Shown: positions 26,799 to 35,699 of the stretch, one piece after another
How positions within the stretch are numbered: the stretch's first letter is position 1
Layout: each line of letters starts with the position of its first letter
Source of the DNA: Microvirga sp. VF16
Lineage (GTDB): Bacteria > Pseudomonadota > Alphaproteobacteria > Rhizobiales > Beijerinckiaceae
NCBI RefSeq assembly: GCF_016864375.1
Contig: NZ_CP069354.1
Span: forward strand, 620,001 to 684,000
Reading direction: 5' to 3'
DNA: 64,000 bases
Position numbers and translations under genes: made by a program
The notes under the pieces: generated by a model
The model's database searches: none
Told to the model about the DNA's origin: nothing
What the model saw: only the letters and a program-made list of their open reading frames with translations

Positions 26799-27011
26799 GT
26801 GACAGGCAAGCACCCCAAGACCAGACCGCAAGAACGTCCCCGCAGCGACCTCAATGTCGACCCAGGCATCGGGCGCTCGAAAGGCTCTTATATGACCGGC
26901 GAGGATCCGCGCGATCTCGACGGCGGCTCGACCTTCCAGGGCGATGTCGAGAACCAGACCAACCGTGAAGGCGGCGTCGATCCGAACCGGATGGGGCGAA
27001 GGAACAAGTGA
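26799..27011 (+). CDS. small hydrophilic protein, unknown
   Basis: This 70-residue, highly polar protein lacks hydrophobic segments. It contains RSDLNVDPGIGRSKGSY, then DPRDLDGGSTFQGDVENQTN and GVDPNRMGRRNK. The start is GTG at 26799, preceded at ideal distance by a strong GGAGG (26788-26792), so translation is likely. I do not recognise the family; small disordered proteins of this type occur next to argJ or parvulin genes in related bacteria (weak recollection). It is followed directly by a palindromic repeat. Confidence 0.6.
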   Translation: MTGKHPKTRPQERPRSDLNVDPGIGRSKGSYMTGEDPRDLDGGSTFQGDVENQTNREGGVDPNRMGRRNK

Positions 27012-27023
27012 TTTTCTCCGCAC

Positions 27024-27146
27024 TGTCATTCCGGGGCTGCGGAGCGGAGCCCGGAATCCATAACCGCTGACGGCACAGAAAGAGGCGTACCACTACTCCT
27101 CTTCGAACCGTCGTGTTTATGGATCCCCGCCTTCGCGGGGATGACA
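27024..27146. repeat. long palindromic repeat (TGTCAT family)
   Basis: The ends TGTCATTCCGGGG (from 27024) and CGGGGATGACA (to 27146) are inverted, and GGAATCCATAA (27053-27063) mirrors TTATGGATCC (27117-27126). It lies in the convergent gap between the 70-residue gene and the parvulin gene. It is related to the repeat at 20299-20398. Confidence 0.75.
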
Positions 27147-27160
27147 GGAGAGTGTGAGGA

Positions 27161-27190
27161 AACAAAAAGGGCGGCCCGAAGGTCGCCCTT
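27161..27190 (-). terminator. rho-independent terminator of the parvulin gene
   Basis: The stem AAGGGCGGCC (27167-27176) pairs with GGTCGCCCTT (27181-27190) through one wobble, with a CGAA loop. On the minus strand a T-rich run (complement of 27161-27168) follows. It lies 24 bp past the stop of the isomerase gene. Confidence 0.85.
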
Positions 27191-27214
27191 GAACGTCGCG
27201 AAATCTGAAAGAGC

Positions 27215-28108
27215 TTACTGCTGCTTCTGCTCGACGAGGTTGCCCTTGTCGTCCAGGCGCTCGATCTTGGCGCTCTTGCGCAGGCCCATGATCAGGTCCT
27301 GCTGCGCCTTGCGGGCAAGGTAGGTCTCAACCTGATCCTTGGTCTCCTCGAAGGTCGGGGCCGGCTTGGTGCGCTTTTCCTCGACCCTGATCACGTGCCA
27401 GCCGAACTGGCTCTTCACCGGATCGGAGATCTGGCCGGGCTCGAGCTTGAAGGCTGCCTCGGCGAAAGGCTCGACCATGCGGTCCTTGGTGAAGAAACCG
27501 AGGTCACCGCCGTCGGTCTTGGAGCCCGGATCCTTGGAGAGTTCCCCGGCCACTTTGGCGAAGTCCTCGCCGCCCTTCACGCGGGTGGCGGCCTTCTTGG
27601 CCTCGTCCTCGTTTTCCACCAGGATATGGCGGGCGCGGACTTCCTGCTCGGCGGGCACGCTCTTGACCGTCTCGTCATAGAGCTTGCGGGCAGCTTCCAG
27701 CGTCACGGCCTTCTTGGCTTCCTGGTCGAGGTACTCATCGAGCAGGGTCTTGTCCCGGTTATAGGCGAGCTTGCGGGCAAATTCGGCGCCGCTGCCGACC
27801 TTGGCTGCCTCGGCCGCCTTGGCGCCGAGCTTCAGGTCGATCATGTAGCCGGTCAACAGGTCGCGCTTCTGGGCTTCCGGAACATTCGGCATCTGCAGAG
27901 CCGGGTCCTCGGCGGCGAGGGCGAGATCCCCTTCCGTGATGTCGACGCCGTTGACGCGGGCGATCACCTTCGCGGGATCGACGGCGGGCACGGCCGCAGG
28001 GGAGGTCGCAGGCGCGGGAGGGGTCTGGGCGAGGGCAGCCCCGGCCAGGAACGGCAGGGCGACGCTAAGGGTCAGAAGGCTCTTCCGAACGTTAAGTGAG
28101 CGAGACAT
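27215..28108 (-). CDS. periplasmic parvulin-type peptidylprolyl isomerase
   Basis: This 297-residue protein has a Sec signal peptide (LLTLSVALPFLAGAALAQ, cleaved near residue 28) and a SurA-like N-terminal helical chaperone region. A parvulin domain (about residues 155-255) follows, with VRARHILVENEDEAK, GGDLGFFTKDRMVEPFAEAAF and FGWHVIRVEE. It isomerises prolyl bonds and assists folding of exported proteins. Divergence from secA suits a role in the secretory route. A terminator follows the stop. Confidence 0.92.
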   Translation of the reverse strand: MSRSLNVRKSLLTLSVALPFLAGAALAQTPPAPATSPAAVPAVDPAKVIARVNGVDITEGDLALAAEDPALQMPNVPEAQKRDLLTGYMIDLKLGAKAAEAAKVGSGAEFARKLAYNRDKTLLDEYLDQEAKKAVTLEAARKLYDETVKSVPAEQEVRARHILVENEDEAKKAATRVKGGEDFAKVAGELSKDPGSKTDGGDLGFFTKDRMVEPFAEAAFKLEPGQISDPVKSQFGWHVIRVEEKRTKPAPTFEETKDQVETYLARKAQQDLIMGLRKSAKIERLDDKGNLVEQKQQ

Positions 28109-28362
28109 AGGGTTTCCTCTGGTGAGCGTGATCGCCCACGGACAGCGACGATCAGATGGCCGAATGCGTTTACGTTTGCAAGTGATGGCATATTTATGTC
28201 ACAGCATCGCCGCTCGCAGGGTCTTGAACGGGGCTCAGCTTGCGGACGCTTGAGGCTGCGCCACTCCGGCACAGCCTTTAAGATGCACTCTGGCATAATT
28301 AGGTCTATAAGGCGGCGCAAACGCCCCTTTCTCCTGCATTCTGGAATTCTGAAGGCTTCTCG

Positions 28363-31176
28363 ATGTTCGGTTCTCTCGCGAAGAAAATCTTCGGCTCGGT
28401 CAATGATCGTCGGCTGAAGTCCTATCGGCCGAAGGTAGCGGCCATCAACGCGATGGAGGCCGAGCTGGAGGCCCTGTCCGACGAGCAGCTCCGCGCCCGC
28501 ACGGAGGACTTCAAGGCCCAGCTCGCCGCCGGCAAGACCCTGGACGACATCCTCGTCCCGGCCTTCGCCACCGTCCGCGAGGCGGCCAAGCGCACCCTGG
28601 GCCAACGCCATTTCGACGTGCAGCTCATCGGCGGCATGGTCCTCCATGAGGGGTCCATCTCCGAGATGCGCACCGGCGAAGGCAAGACCCTGGTGGCGAC
28701 CCTCCCTGTCTATCTCAATGCCCTCGCCGGCAAGGGTGTCCACGTGGTCACGGTGAACGACTACCTCGCCCGCCGCGACGCCGAATGGATGGGCCAGATC
28801 TACCGCTTCCTGAGCCTTGACGTCGGCGTGATCGTCCATGGCCTCGACGATGCCGAGCGCGCGGCGGCTTACGCGGCCGACATTACCTACGGCACCAATA
28901 ACGAATACGGCTTCGACTATCTTCGCGACAACATGAAGTACGAGATGGCGCAGATGGTCCAAAGAGGCCATAACTTCGCCATCGTGGACGAGGTGGACTC
29001 GATCCTGGTCGACGAGGCGCGCACACCGCTCATCATCTCCGGTCCCCTCGACGACCGGTCCGAGCTCTACAACGCCATCGACGTGGTGATCCCGCGCCTC
29101 AACAAGAGCGATTACGAGCTCGACGAGAAGCAGCGTTCCGTAGCACTCACCGAAGAGGGTACCGAGAAGATCGAGGCGCTGCTGCGGGAGATCGGCCTGC
29201 TCAAGGAGGGCGATCTCTACGACGCCCAGAACGCCACCCTCGTCCATCACATGAACCAGGCGCTCAGGGCCCACACCCTGTTCCAGCGCGACAAGGACTA
29301 CATCGTCCGTAACGGCGAAGTGGTCATCATCGACGAGTTCACCGGCCGCATGATGCAGGGCCGGCGCTATTCGGAAGGCCTGCACCAGGCGCTCGAGGCC
29401 AAGGAGAAGGTCCAGGTTCAGCCCGAGAACCAGACCCTTGCCTCCATCACCTTCCAGAACTACTTCCGCCTCTACGACAAGCTCGGCGGCATGACCGGCA
29501 CCGCCGCGACCGAGGCCGACGAATTCCTGGAGATCTACAACCTCGAAGTGGTCGAGATCCCGACCAACCGTCCCGTCGCCCGCGTCGACGATGACGACGA
29601 GGTCTACCGGACCATGGAGGAGCGCTACCAGGCGGTCATTCGGGATATCGAGGAATCGTCTGCCAAGGGTCAGCCGATTCTGGTCGGCACCACCTCGATC
29701 GAGAAGTCCGAGCATCTCGCTGAGCTCCTGATCAAGGACGGCTACACCCTGATCGACTTCGAGAACCCGCAGGCGCTCGAGCCCCTCTACCGCGATGCGC
29801 GAGCAGGCCGGGGCACCAAGCATTTCGCCGTGCTCAACGCGCGCTTCCACGAGCAGGAGGCCTTCATCGTCGCCCAGGCCGGCGTCCCGGGGGCGATCAC
29901 GATTGCCACCAACATGGCCGGCCGTGGCACCGACATCCAGCTCGGCGGTAACGCCAAGATGCGCATCGAGCGCGAGCTCGCCGGCATCGAGGGCGAGGAA
30001 CGTACCGCCAAAGAGAAGGAGATCCTCGACGAGGTCGCATCCTTCAAGGAGAAGGCGCTCGCCGCCGGCGGCCTCTACGTGCTCGGCACCGAGCGCCATG
30101 AATCCCGCCGCATCGATAACCAACTGCGCGGCCGCTCCGGCCGTCAGGGCGATCCGGGCCGCTCCAAATTCTACCTGTCGCTCCAGGACGACCTGATGCG
30201 CATCTTCGGCTCTGACCGCATGGACGGCATGCTGCAGAAGCTCGGTCTCAAGGAAGGCGAGGCCATCATCCATCCGTGGATCAACAAGGCCATCGAGCGG
30301 GCTCAGGCCAAGGTCGAGGCACGCAACTTCGACATCCGCAAGAACATCCTGAAATACGACAACGTCATGAACGACCAGCGCAAGGTCGTCTTCGAGCAGC
30401 GCAAGGAGTTCATGGCGGAAGAAAGCGTGCGCGAGACCATCGACGACATGCGCCACGGCGTCATCGAGGACATCGTCTCCCGCGCCATTCCCGAGAACGC
30501 CTATGCCGAGCAATGGGACGTCGCCGGCCTGAAGGAAAACGTCGCCAACTTCCTCAACCTCGACCTGCCGGTCGAGGAATGGGCGAAGGAGGAGGGCATC
30601 GCCGACGATGAGATCCGCGAGCGCATCACCAAGGCGGCCGACGAGGCTTACGCCCAGCGCGTCGAGGCCAATACGTCCGAGGTCATGAACTACGTGGAGA
30701 AGCAGGTTCTGCTGCAGAGCCTGGATCATCTCTGGCGCGAGCACCTCGTGACCCTCGACCACCTGCGTCAGGTCATCGGCTGGCGCGGCCTCGCCCAGCG
30801 CGATCCGCTGAACGAGTACAAGTCCGAGGCCTTCGAGCTGTTCAACGGGCTGATCGGCCATCTGCGCGAGCAGGTGACGGGCCAGCTCATGCGCATCCAG
30901 GTGGTGTTCCAGCAGCCGGAGCCGCAGAGCCTGCCGCCCATGTTCGCCCAGCATCTCGATCCCGCCACCGGCGAGAACGACTTCGACCTGGCGCAGAGCA
31001 ACGCCTTCGGAGCCGGTCCGGCTCTCGGCTTTGCCGCCGCTGCCGCCGGGACCGAGCCGGTTTCGTCCCGCGACCCGAACGATCCGTCGACCTGGGGCCG
31101 GGTGAGCCGCAACGAGCCCTGTCCCTGCGGCTCGGGCAAGAAGTTCAAGCACTGCCACGGGCAGTATGTGGCTTAA
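28363..31176 (+). CDS. secA: preprotein translocase ATPase SecA
   Basis: This full-length 937-residue SecA has Walker [10 protein letters not shown] (Lys108) and a DEAD-like segment [14 protein letters not shown] near 210. The preprotein-binding and second motor domains include [14 protein letters not shown] and [11 protein letters not shown]. The C-terminal zinc tail is [17 protein letters not shown]. It drives Sec-dependent export through SecYEG and binds SecB through its tail. The ATG at 28363 gives the family N-terminus [11 protein letters not shown]. It is divergent from the parvulin gene and followed by a strong terminator. Confidence 0.98.
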   Translation: MFGSLAKKIFGSVNDRRLKSYRPKVAAINAMEAELEALSDEQLRARTEDFKAQLAAGKTLDDILVPAFATVREAAKRTLGQRHFDVQLIGGMVLHEGSISEMRTGEGKTLVATLPVYLNALAGKGVHVVTVNDYLARRDAEWMGQIYRFLSLDVGVIVHGLDDAERAAAYAADITYGTNNEYGFDYLRDNMKYEMAQMVQRGHNFAIVDEVDSILVDEARTPLIISGPLDDRSELYNAIDVVIPRLNKSDYELDEKQRSVALTEEGTEKIEALLREIGLLKEGDLYDAQNATLVHHMNQALRAHTLFQRDKDYIVRNGEVVIIDEFTGRMMQGRRYSEGLHQALEAKEKVQVQPENQTLASITFQNYFRLYDKLGGMTGTAATEADEFLEIYNLEVVEIPTNRPVARVDDDDEVYRTMEERYQAVIRDIEESSAKGQPILVGTTSIEKSEHLAELLIKDGYTLIDFENPQALEPLYRDARAGRGTKHFAVLNARFHEQEAFIVAQAGVPGAITIATNMAGRGTDIQLGGNAKMRIERELAGIEGEERTAKEKEILDEVASFKEKALAAGGLYVLGTERHESRRIDNQLRGRSGRQGDPGRSKFYLSLQDDLMRIFGSDRMDGMLQKLGLKEGEAIIHPWINKAIERAQAKVEARNFDIRKNILKYDNVMNDQRKVVFEQRKEFMAEESVRETIDDMRHGVIEDIVSRAIPENAYAEQWDVAGLKENVANFLNLDLPVEEWAKEEGIADDEIRERITKAADEAYAQRVEANTSEVMNYVEKQVLLQSLDHLWREHLVTLDHLRQVIGWRGLAQRDPLNEYKSEAFELFNGLIGHLREQVTGQLMRIQVVFQQPEPQSLPPMFAQHLDPATGENDFDLAQSNAFGAGPALGFAAAAAGTEPVSSRDPNDPSTWGRVSRNEPCPCGSGKKFKHCHGQYVA

Positions 31177-31200
31177 AAAGCCGAAGACATGACAACCATG

Positions 31201-31229
31201 AAAAGCCCGGCCGTCGCGCCGGGCTTTTT
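31201..31229 (+). terminator. rho-independent terminator of secA
   Basis: The 11-bp stem AAAAGCCCGGC/GCCGGGCTTTT has a 6-nt CGTCGC loop and ends in TTTTT, 24 bp after the secA stop. The same hairpin core recurs at 37580-37604. Confidence 0.92.
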
Positions 31230-31386
31230 GCTGGTGTGACGCTTCTTGGGGATTTCTACCTCTGTTGCGCCAGACGATCTCCTAGGCAGCAGGGGTAAGA
31301 TAGGCTCAACCAAGAATTCTGCCGCTCCAGGCAGCGTCCGGTCAGGCTTGGCGGGTGCTGCCTGGAGCAAACCGAAGGAGAGAGCC

Positions 31387-31809
31387 ATGTCCCACATCGG
31401 AAGCTGTTTCTGCGGTAGCGTCGAGATCGAGGTCAGCGGATCGCCGGAGGCCATGGGCTATTGTCACTGCCAGTCCTGCCGCTCATGGTCCGGCGGTCCG
31501 GTGAATGCCTTCAGCCTCTGGAAGCCTGAGGCGGTGAGGGTGACAGCGGGTGCTGAGCATCTCGCGACCTTTCAGAAGACGAAATTCAGCCAGCGGCAAT
31601 ATTGCTCGAAATGCGGCGGGCACCTCATGAACAATCATCCGACGCTCGGCCTCGTCGATGTGTTCGCGGCGACCATTCCCACCCTCAACTTCATTCCCGC
31701 CGTTCACTTCAACTATGCGGAGACGGTCCTGCCCATGCGGGACGGTCTGCCCAAACTGAAGGACTTCCCGGTCGAGGCCGGGGGAACCGGTGAGATGATG
31801 GCCGAGTGA
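31387..31809 (+). CDS. GFA/CENP-V domain protein
   Basis: This 140-residue protein belongs to the glutathione-dependent formaldehyde-activating enzyme (GFA/CENP-V) family. The zinc-binding Cys are in place: Cys7 and Cys9 (GSCFCGSV), Cys26, Cys28 and Cys31 (YCHCQSCR), and Cys73/Cys76 (YCSKCGG). Many members are not true Gfa, and formaldehyde activity is not assured. The ATG at 31387 follows an AAGGAG site. It is a single-gene unit between the secA terminator and the hydrolase gene. Confidence 0.9.
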   Translation: MSHIGSCFCGSVEIEVSGSPEAMGYCHCQSCRSWSGGPVNAFSLWKPEAVRVTAGAEHLATFQKTKFSQRQYCSKCGGHLMNNHPTLGLVDVFAATIPTLNFIPAVHFNYAETVLPMRDGLPKLKDFPVEAGGTGEMMAE

Positions 31810-31822
31810 CGGCCCGACGAAT

Positions 31823-31866
31823 CCCTCGATACGGAAAAAGCGGATCCACGTTCTGCACGATGCCCT
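31823..31866. repeat. partial copy of the GCATCGT palindromic element
   Basis: CGGAAAAAGCGGATCCACG followed by TTCTGCACGATGC matches, with changes, the right half of the elements near 33.8 and 43.25 kb. It lies just after the GFA gene stop. Confidence 0.5.
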
Positions 31867-31952
31867 TGGGCAGCTGAGGTTCTGACGCATGAACCAATGG
31901 CTGCGTGCCTGCGTTCAAGCTCCTGGTCGGCTGCGCACGAGGAAGCATCGAC

Positions 31953-32822
31953 ATGGACGATACGAGCATTGTGAAACACCGTTGGATCAACGTGGATGGC
32001 ATCGGCACCTTTTACCGCGAGGCCGGACCAACCGACGCGCCGGCGATCCTGCTGCCTCACGGTTATCCGTGCTCGTCCTACGAGTTCCGCAATTTCATGC
32101 CGCTCCTTGCAGACCGCTGGCGGCTCCTTGCGCCGGATTTTCCGGGGTGCGGATATAGCGACACTCCCGAAGGCTTTCCTTATGATTTCGACGGCTATGC
32201 CACCTTCCTCGACCGGTTCATGAACCATCTCGGGATCGACCGCTTCGCGCTCTATCTGCATGATTTCGGATCGCAGATCGGACTGCGGCTGGCGATCATG
32301 CGGCCGGATCGGATGACCGCCCTGATCATCCAGAATGGCGATATCTATGAAGATCAACTCGGCCCGAAATACGCTCCGCTTCAGGAGTATTTCCGCAATC
32401 CTACGCCCGAGATGCGGGCCAAGCTGGGTGAAGCAGTCACTGAGGAGGGATTTCGGGACGAATTCCTGAACGACGTTCGTCCCGGACTTGCCGAGCGGAT
32501 TTCGCCCGACCTTTGGAAGCTGCATTGGTCATTGATGACGAAGCGGCGCCGCGAGATCGCCGTCGATGTGATTGCAGGGCTGAAGGACAACCTCGCCTGG
32601 TTCCCGCGATATCAGGCCCATCTACGAAAGCATCAACCGCCGACTTTGATCGTCTGGGGACCACAGGACGGATACATGCCCGAGGGTTCGGCCCGTGCCT
32701 ATCTGCGCAATCTCCCGGATGCTGAATTGCACCTGCTTGACGGCGGACATTGGCTGTTGGAGACAAACCTTACTGAGGTGGTTGCGCGGGTGCGAGATTT
32801 CCTCCTGCGCATCCGGACATGA
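31953..32822 (+). CDS. alpha/beta hydrolase, haloalkane dehalogenase/epoxide hydrolase-like
   Basis: This 289-residue alpha/beta hydrolase has an HGYP oxyanion segment (36-39) and the nucleophile elbow LYLHDFGSQIG. The nucleophile is therefore Asp104, as in haloalkane dehalogenases and epoxide hydrolases, not Ser. The acid is likely in WGPQDGYMP and the catalytic His is His266 (GGHWLLE). A helical cap lies between about 135 and 225. The preceding GAGGAAG supports the ATG at 31953. The substrate is unknown. Confidence 0.88.
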   Translation: MDDTSIVKHRWINVDGIGTFYREAGPTDAPAILLPHGYPCSSYEFRNFMPLLADRWRLLAPDFPGCGYSDTPEGFPYDFDGYATFLDRFMNHLGIDRFALYLHDFGSQIGLRLAIMRPDRMTALIIQNGDIYEDQLGPKYAPLQEYFRNPTPEMRAKLGEAVTEEGFRDEFLNDVRPGLAERISPDLWKLHWSLMTKRRREIAVDVIAGLKDNLAWFPRYQAHLRKHQPPTLIVWGPQDGYMPEGSARAYLRNLPDAELHLLDGGHWLLETNLTEVVARVRDFLLRIRT

Positions 32823-32863
32823 GGCACCAGTCGGACCGATGCCGCGCTCGTCAGCCCGATGAT

Positions 32864-33706
32864 CTATAGCTCGTGGCCGACGGTGCTGCTCGGTGCATGT
32901 GGTGCCGGGATAATATCGTCCCACAGGCTTTCGCTGGTGTCGCAATCCGTTTGCGGTGAAACTCCCGCGGGTTGGACCAGTCCTGCGGTCGCGGGCATCC
33001 CTGCGATCTCGTTGACGATCTTGGTTCTCGTCTCGGTCAGAAACTGCTTGGGTTCGCGCACCGGGATCATGAACGCATTCGATCCCCCAATCACGCAGTC
33101 GCGGTAATAGGCATCCAAGGTCGCGTCCTCCCGTCGCTCGGGCCGGCTGAGCATGATGGGAAGGCCGTTGATCGTGACCCCGCGCGCAACCGCCCTGTCG
33201 CGGGATTCTGTCACCAGAGGCCCCTGATTGTTCGAGCCATCGCCCGAAATGTCGATCACGCGCCGCGCGGGCAGGAAGGGGCCGAAGGAGAAGAGGGCGA
33301 GGCTGAAGTCGATGGCCTCCGAGATGGACGTACCGGCCCCGCGGCGGATCGGAGCACGGGTCAGCCGGTCGGCGAAAGAATGGCTGTCCTGCGGACTTTC
33401 CAGGACGGTCCAGGGCACGACCACATTCTGGATGTGCGGGTGCGCCCCGGCCCATTCCACATAAATCACCGCGATGCGCCCCAGCGTACCGCTGTGAATG
33501 GCCTGATGCACGGATGGCGAGCGGAAGGCTTCCACATAGCCTTGCCGTTGCAGGCTCTGCTCGGCCGGGTCCATGGAGGTGGAGATATCAACGGCGAGCA
33601 CGAGGGCGAGATCGACCTCGTCAGGCGCCTGTTGCCAGGCCGGAGCGACGGCCAGAAGCCCCGCCACGAGAGCGGGAAGAAGCCATGGAGCCTTGGGATA
33701 CCGCAT
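32864..33706 (-). CDS. DUF1194 (VWA-like) secreted protein
   Basis: This 280-residue protein has an N-terminal signal peptide (LLPALVAGLLAVAPAW) and a von Willebrand A-like domain of the DUF1194 family. The MIDAS motif is AVDISTSMD (Asp40, Ser42, Ser44). Further conserved parts are GRIAVIYVEWAG, AGTSISEAIDFSLALF and VIDISGDGSNNQG. Metal-dependent protein or ligand binding in the periplasm is expected; the partner is unknown. It is convergent with the hydrolase gene. Confidence 0.9.
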   Translation of the reverse strand: MRYPKAPWLLPALVAGLLAVAPAWQQAPDEVDLALVLAVDISTSMDPAEQSLQRQGYVEAFRSPSVHQAIHSGTLGRIAVIYVEWAGAHPHIQNVVVPWTVLESPQDSHSFADRLTRAPIRRGAGTSISEAIDFSLALFSFGPFLPARRVIDISGDGSNNQGPLVTESRDRAVARGVTINGLPIMLSRPERREDATLDAYYRDCVIGGSNAFMIPVREPKQFLTETRTKIVNEIAGMPATAGLVQPAGVSPQTDCDTSESLWDDIIPAPHAPSSTVGHEL

Positions 33707-33720
33707 TGCGATCTCCCTTA

Positions 33721-33822
33721 GAGCCTCGGACCCAAAAGTGGATTTTGCACCTTGGGGATCGACCCCTCAAGCGGCGCATCGGGTAGCGCGGAAAGCCGGA
33801 TCCACCTTTCCGCACGATGCAC
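33721..33822. repeat. GCATCGT-family palindromic element
   Basis: This contains GGACCCAAAAGTGGATTTTGCACCTTGGGGATCGACCC as left half and GCGGAAAGCCGGATCCACC then TTTCCGCACGATGC as right half. The layout is the same as in the better-preserved element at 43166-43276. It lies directly upstream of the DUF1194 gene, between it and the cytochrome gene. Confidence 0.7.
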
Positions 33823-33864
33823 TAGTCGAAGAACTTCGACTTCCTCGGACCCTCGAATACTGCG

Positions 33865-34317
33865 TCAGCTTTCCTTGCGGCGGTAGGTCTCGTGACAGCC
33901 ACCGCAGTTCTGGCCGACCCGCTGGATCGCCGCCTGCAGGCTCGCCTGATCCGTGATCGCGCCCTGGGCGGCCTTGGCATCCTGTTCGAGCTTGGTCGCG
34001 TGAGCGTCGAAATCCGCCTTGCGTTCCCAGATGGTCGGAAGCGCAGCGGTCTTGCCCTGGGTCGATCCTGCCGGGAACAAAGCGGGGATCTGCTGTGCAT
34101 TCTGCGCGACCCGCTGGAACGCGGCCTGTGCGGTCGCGGCGTTGAACGGAGCCTGCCCTCGGGCCATGCCGGTGAGCGTGCGCATCTGCTCCTGATTGTT
34201 CTTCATGAGATTCTGGCGCTGGGTGATCGGATCGCTTGTCTGGGCCAGCACTCCAAGTCCGCTGAGGATCGATAGACCGAAGAATGCAGTAACGACGGTC
34301 CTTCTCATGGCGACCAT
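33865..34317 (-). CDS. class II cytochrome c (c'/c556-type)
   Basis: This 150-residue protein has a signal peptide (VVTAFFGLSILSGLGVLAQ) followed by a four-helix bundle. A single C-terminal heme motif, CGGCH at residues 138-142, reads NCGGCHETYR, as in cytochromes c' and c556. It is periplasmic; the role may be electron transfer or small-gas binding. The ATG at 34317 has GGAG five bases upstream, and a second ATG at 34308 is possible. Confidence 0.93.
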   Translation of the reverse strand: MVAMRRTVVTAFFGLSILSGLGVLAQTSDPITQRQNLMKNNQEQMRTLTGMARGQAPFNAATAQAAFQRVAQNAQQIPALFPAGSTQGKTAALPTIWERKADFDAHATKLEQDAKAAQGAITDQASLQAAIQRVGQNCGGCHETYRRKES

Positions 34318-34415
34318 CCTTTCTCCCCCGTCACAAGATGTCTTCTCGCCCCTGACAGGGCTATAGAAAATCGGAGTTAGAACGGGTTATTCCGTAGACA
34401 CTCCAGCCCGGTCAT

Positions 34416-35456
34416 TTATTCCACGGCATAGAGCAGCACGAGCCCGCCGGTGAAAAGCACCATCACCGCCAGCGAGTCCCAGCCCATCTTCATCACCGTC
34501 GGGTTGCGACGTTCCAGGAGCCCGATCAGGAAGACGCCGGTCAAGGTGGCTCCCAGCAGGGCGGAGATGGTTTCGAACCGGGCCAACTCGTTGATCACGG
34601 GGCCGCCGGCGAAGAAGGCATCGGCCAGGAGGATGAGCGACAGATTGACGAAGTTCGTGCCCAGAACTTGGCCGAACGCCATCTCGTAGCGTTTGAGCCG
34701 AAGCGCGGCGATGATCGAACTCAGCTCCGGCATGGATGTCGAAAGCCCGATGAGGGCAAATCCCACCATGCCGGTGCCAATCCCCGTTTGCGTGGCCAGA
34801 GCATCGCCCGTCTGCGACAGGGCATAGCCCGCGACGAAGATGATCGCACCCGTCACGATGCTCGCGATCACCAGGGATCGCAGGGAGACGCCATCGTCAC
34901 CGGCGTCATCCTTATCCTCAGCACGCGCATCGGCGTCCTTCACCGTCCACGCAGCCCGCTCATTGTATCCGACGGAGAGCCAGAAGGCGCCGACGCTGAT
35001 CACGCATATCGCCACGGACCAGGTGCCGATTCCCAACACGAGGACATCCGTTACTGTAATCGCCACGGCGACGGCGATGAGAAGGAGAATGCATAGGGTC
35101 GCCATCATCAGCGTGGCGGGGCGCGCAACGGCCGAGGTTACGGCATCCCGGCCGATGAAGGTGTCCGCCACGGCGAGCAAGAGGACATTGATCGCCGCGC
35201 TGCCAAGGAGATTGTTGATCGCCAAGGCCGGATTGCCGATCCAGGACGACGTGATCGCATTGGCGACCTCGGGCAGGGAAGTAATGCCGCCGAGAAGCAG
35301 CATGCCCACGAAGGCCTGTCCCCAGCCCGTCTTGCGGGAAATCCCGTCCAGCGCATAGGTCAGGCGCGTGCCGGCAATCCAGACAAGCACGGCTGCAACG
35401 AGAAAAATTCCGGCATTGATCCAGAGGGGATAGTCTTGCGCGTTAGAAAGAAACAA
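34416..35456 (-). CDS. sodium/calcium exchanger family membrane protein
   Basis: This 346-residue CaCA-family antiporter has about ten hydrophobic segments. The two inverted alpha repeats are visible: GGITSLPEVANAITSSW with NNLLGSAAIN near residues 56-90, and GLSTSMPELSSIIAAL with GQVLGTNFVN near 240-275. A charged cytoplasmic loop (DADARAEDKDDAGDDG) separates the halves. It exchanges calcium or another cation for sodium or protons across the inner membrane. Confidence 0.9.
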   Translation of the reverse strand: MFLSNAQDYPLWINAGIFLVAAVLVWIAGTRLTYALDGISRKTGWGQAFVGMLLLGGITSLPEVANAITSSWIGNPALAINNLLGSAAINVLLLAVADTFIGRDAVTSAVARPATLMMATLCILLLIAVAVAITVTDVLVLGIGTWSVAICVISVGAFWLSVGYNERAAWTVKDADARAEDKDDAGDDGVSLRSLVIASIVTGAIIFVAGYALSQTGDALATQTGIGTGMVGFALIGLSTSMPELSSIIAALRLKRYEMAFGQVLGTNFVNLSLILLADAFFAGGPVINELARFETISALLGATLTGVFLIGLLERRNPTVMKMGWDSLAVMVLFTGGLVLLYAVE

Positions 35457-35699
35457 AGGACAGGATCTCGGTTGATGTTGCGGTGGGTGGCACCTGACTA
35501 ATCGTCCCTGTCGGCAGTAGTTCCGAATGCCCTCGGAAAGTTGAATCGTAGGCTCTTCAGGATATCACTGCAGGTATGGCTGGTTTGATCTCGACGATGC
35601 CTGTCTCTGCCCCAGACATTATGCCCTTGTCCTAAATACTCGCCGTCGGGCACGAGTCATGCCATAAGGCCGCCGCAACCCCTCTAGGCCTTGAGTTTC

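Noticed and set aside
28072..31158. Open frame of about 1028 codons on the minus strand
   Set aside because: It lies antisense to secA, which has every SecA motif; the frame is an artefact of high GC codon use.
33865..34317. Cytochrome as part of a respiratory cluster
   Set aside because: The neighbours are a VWA protein and a cation exchanger; no oxidase or reductase genes are nearby.
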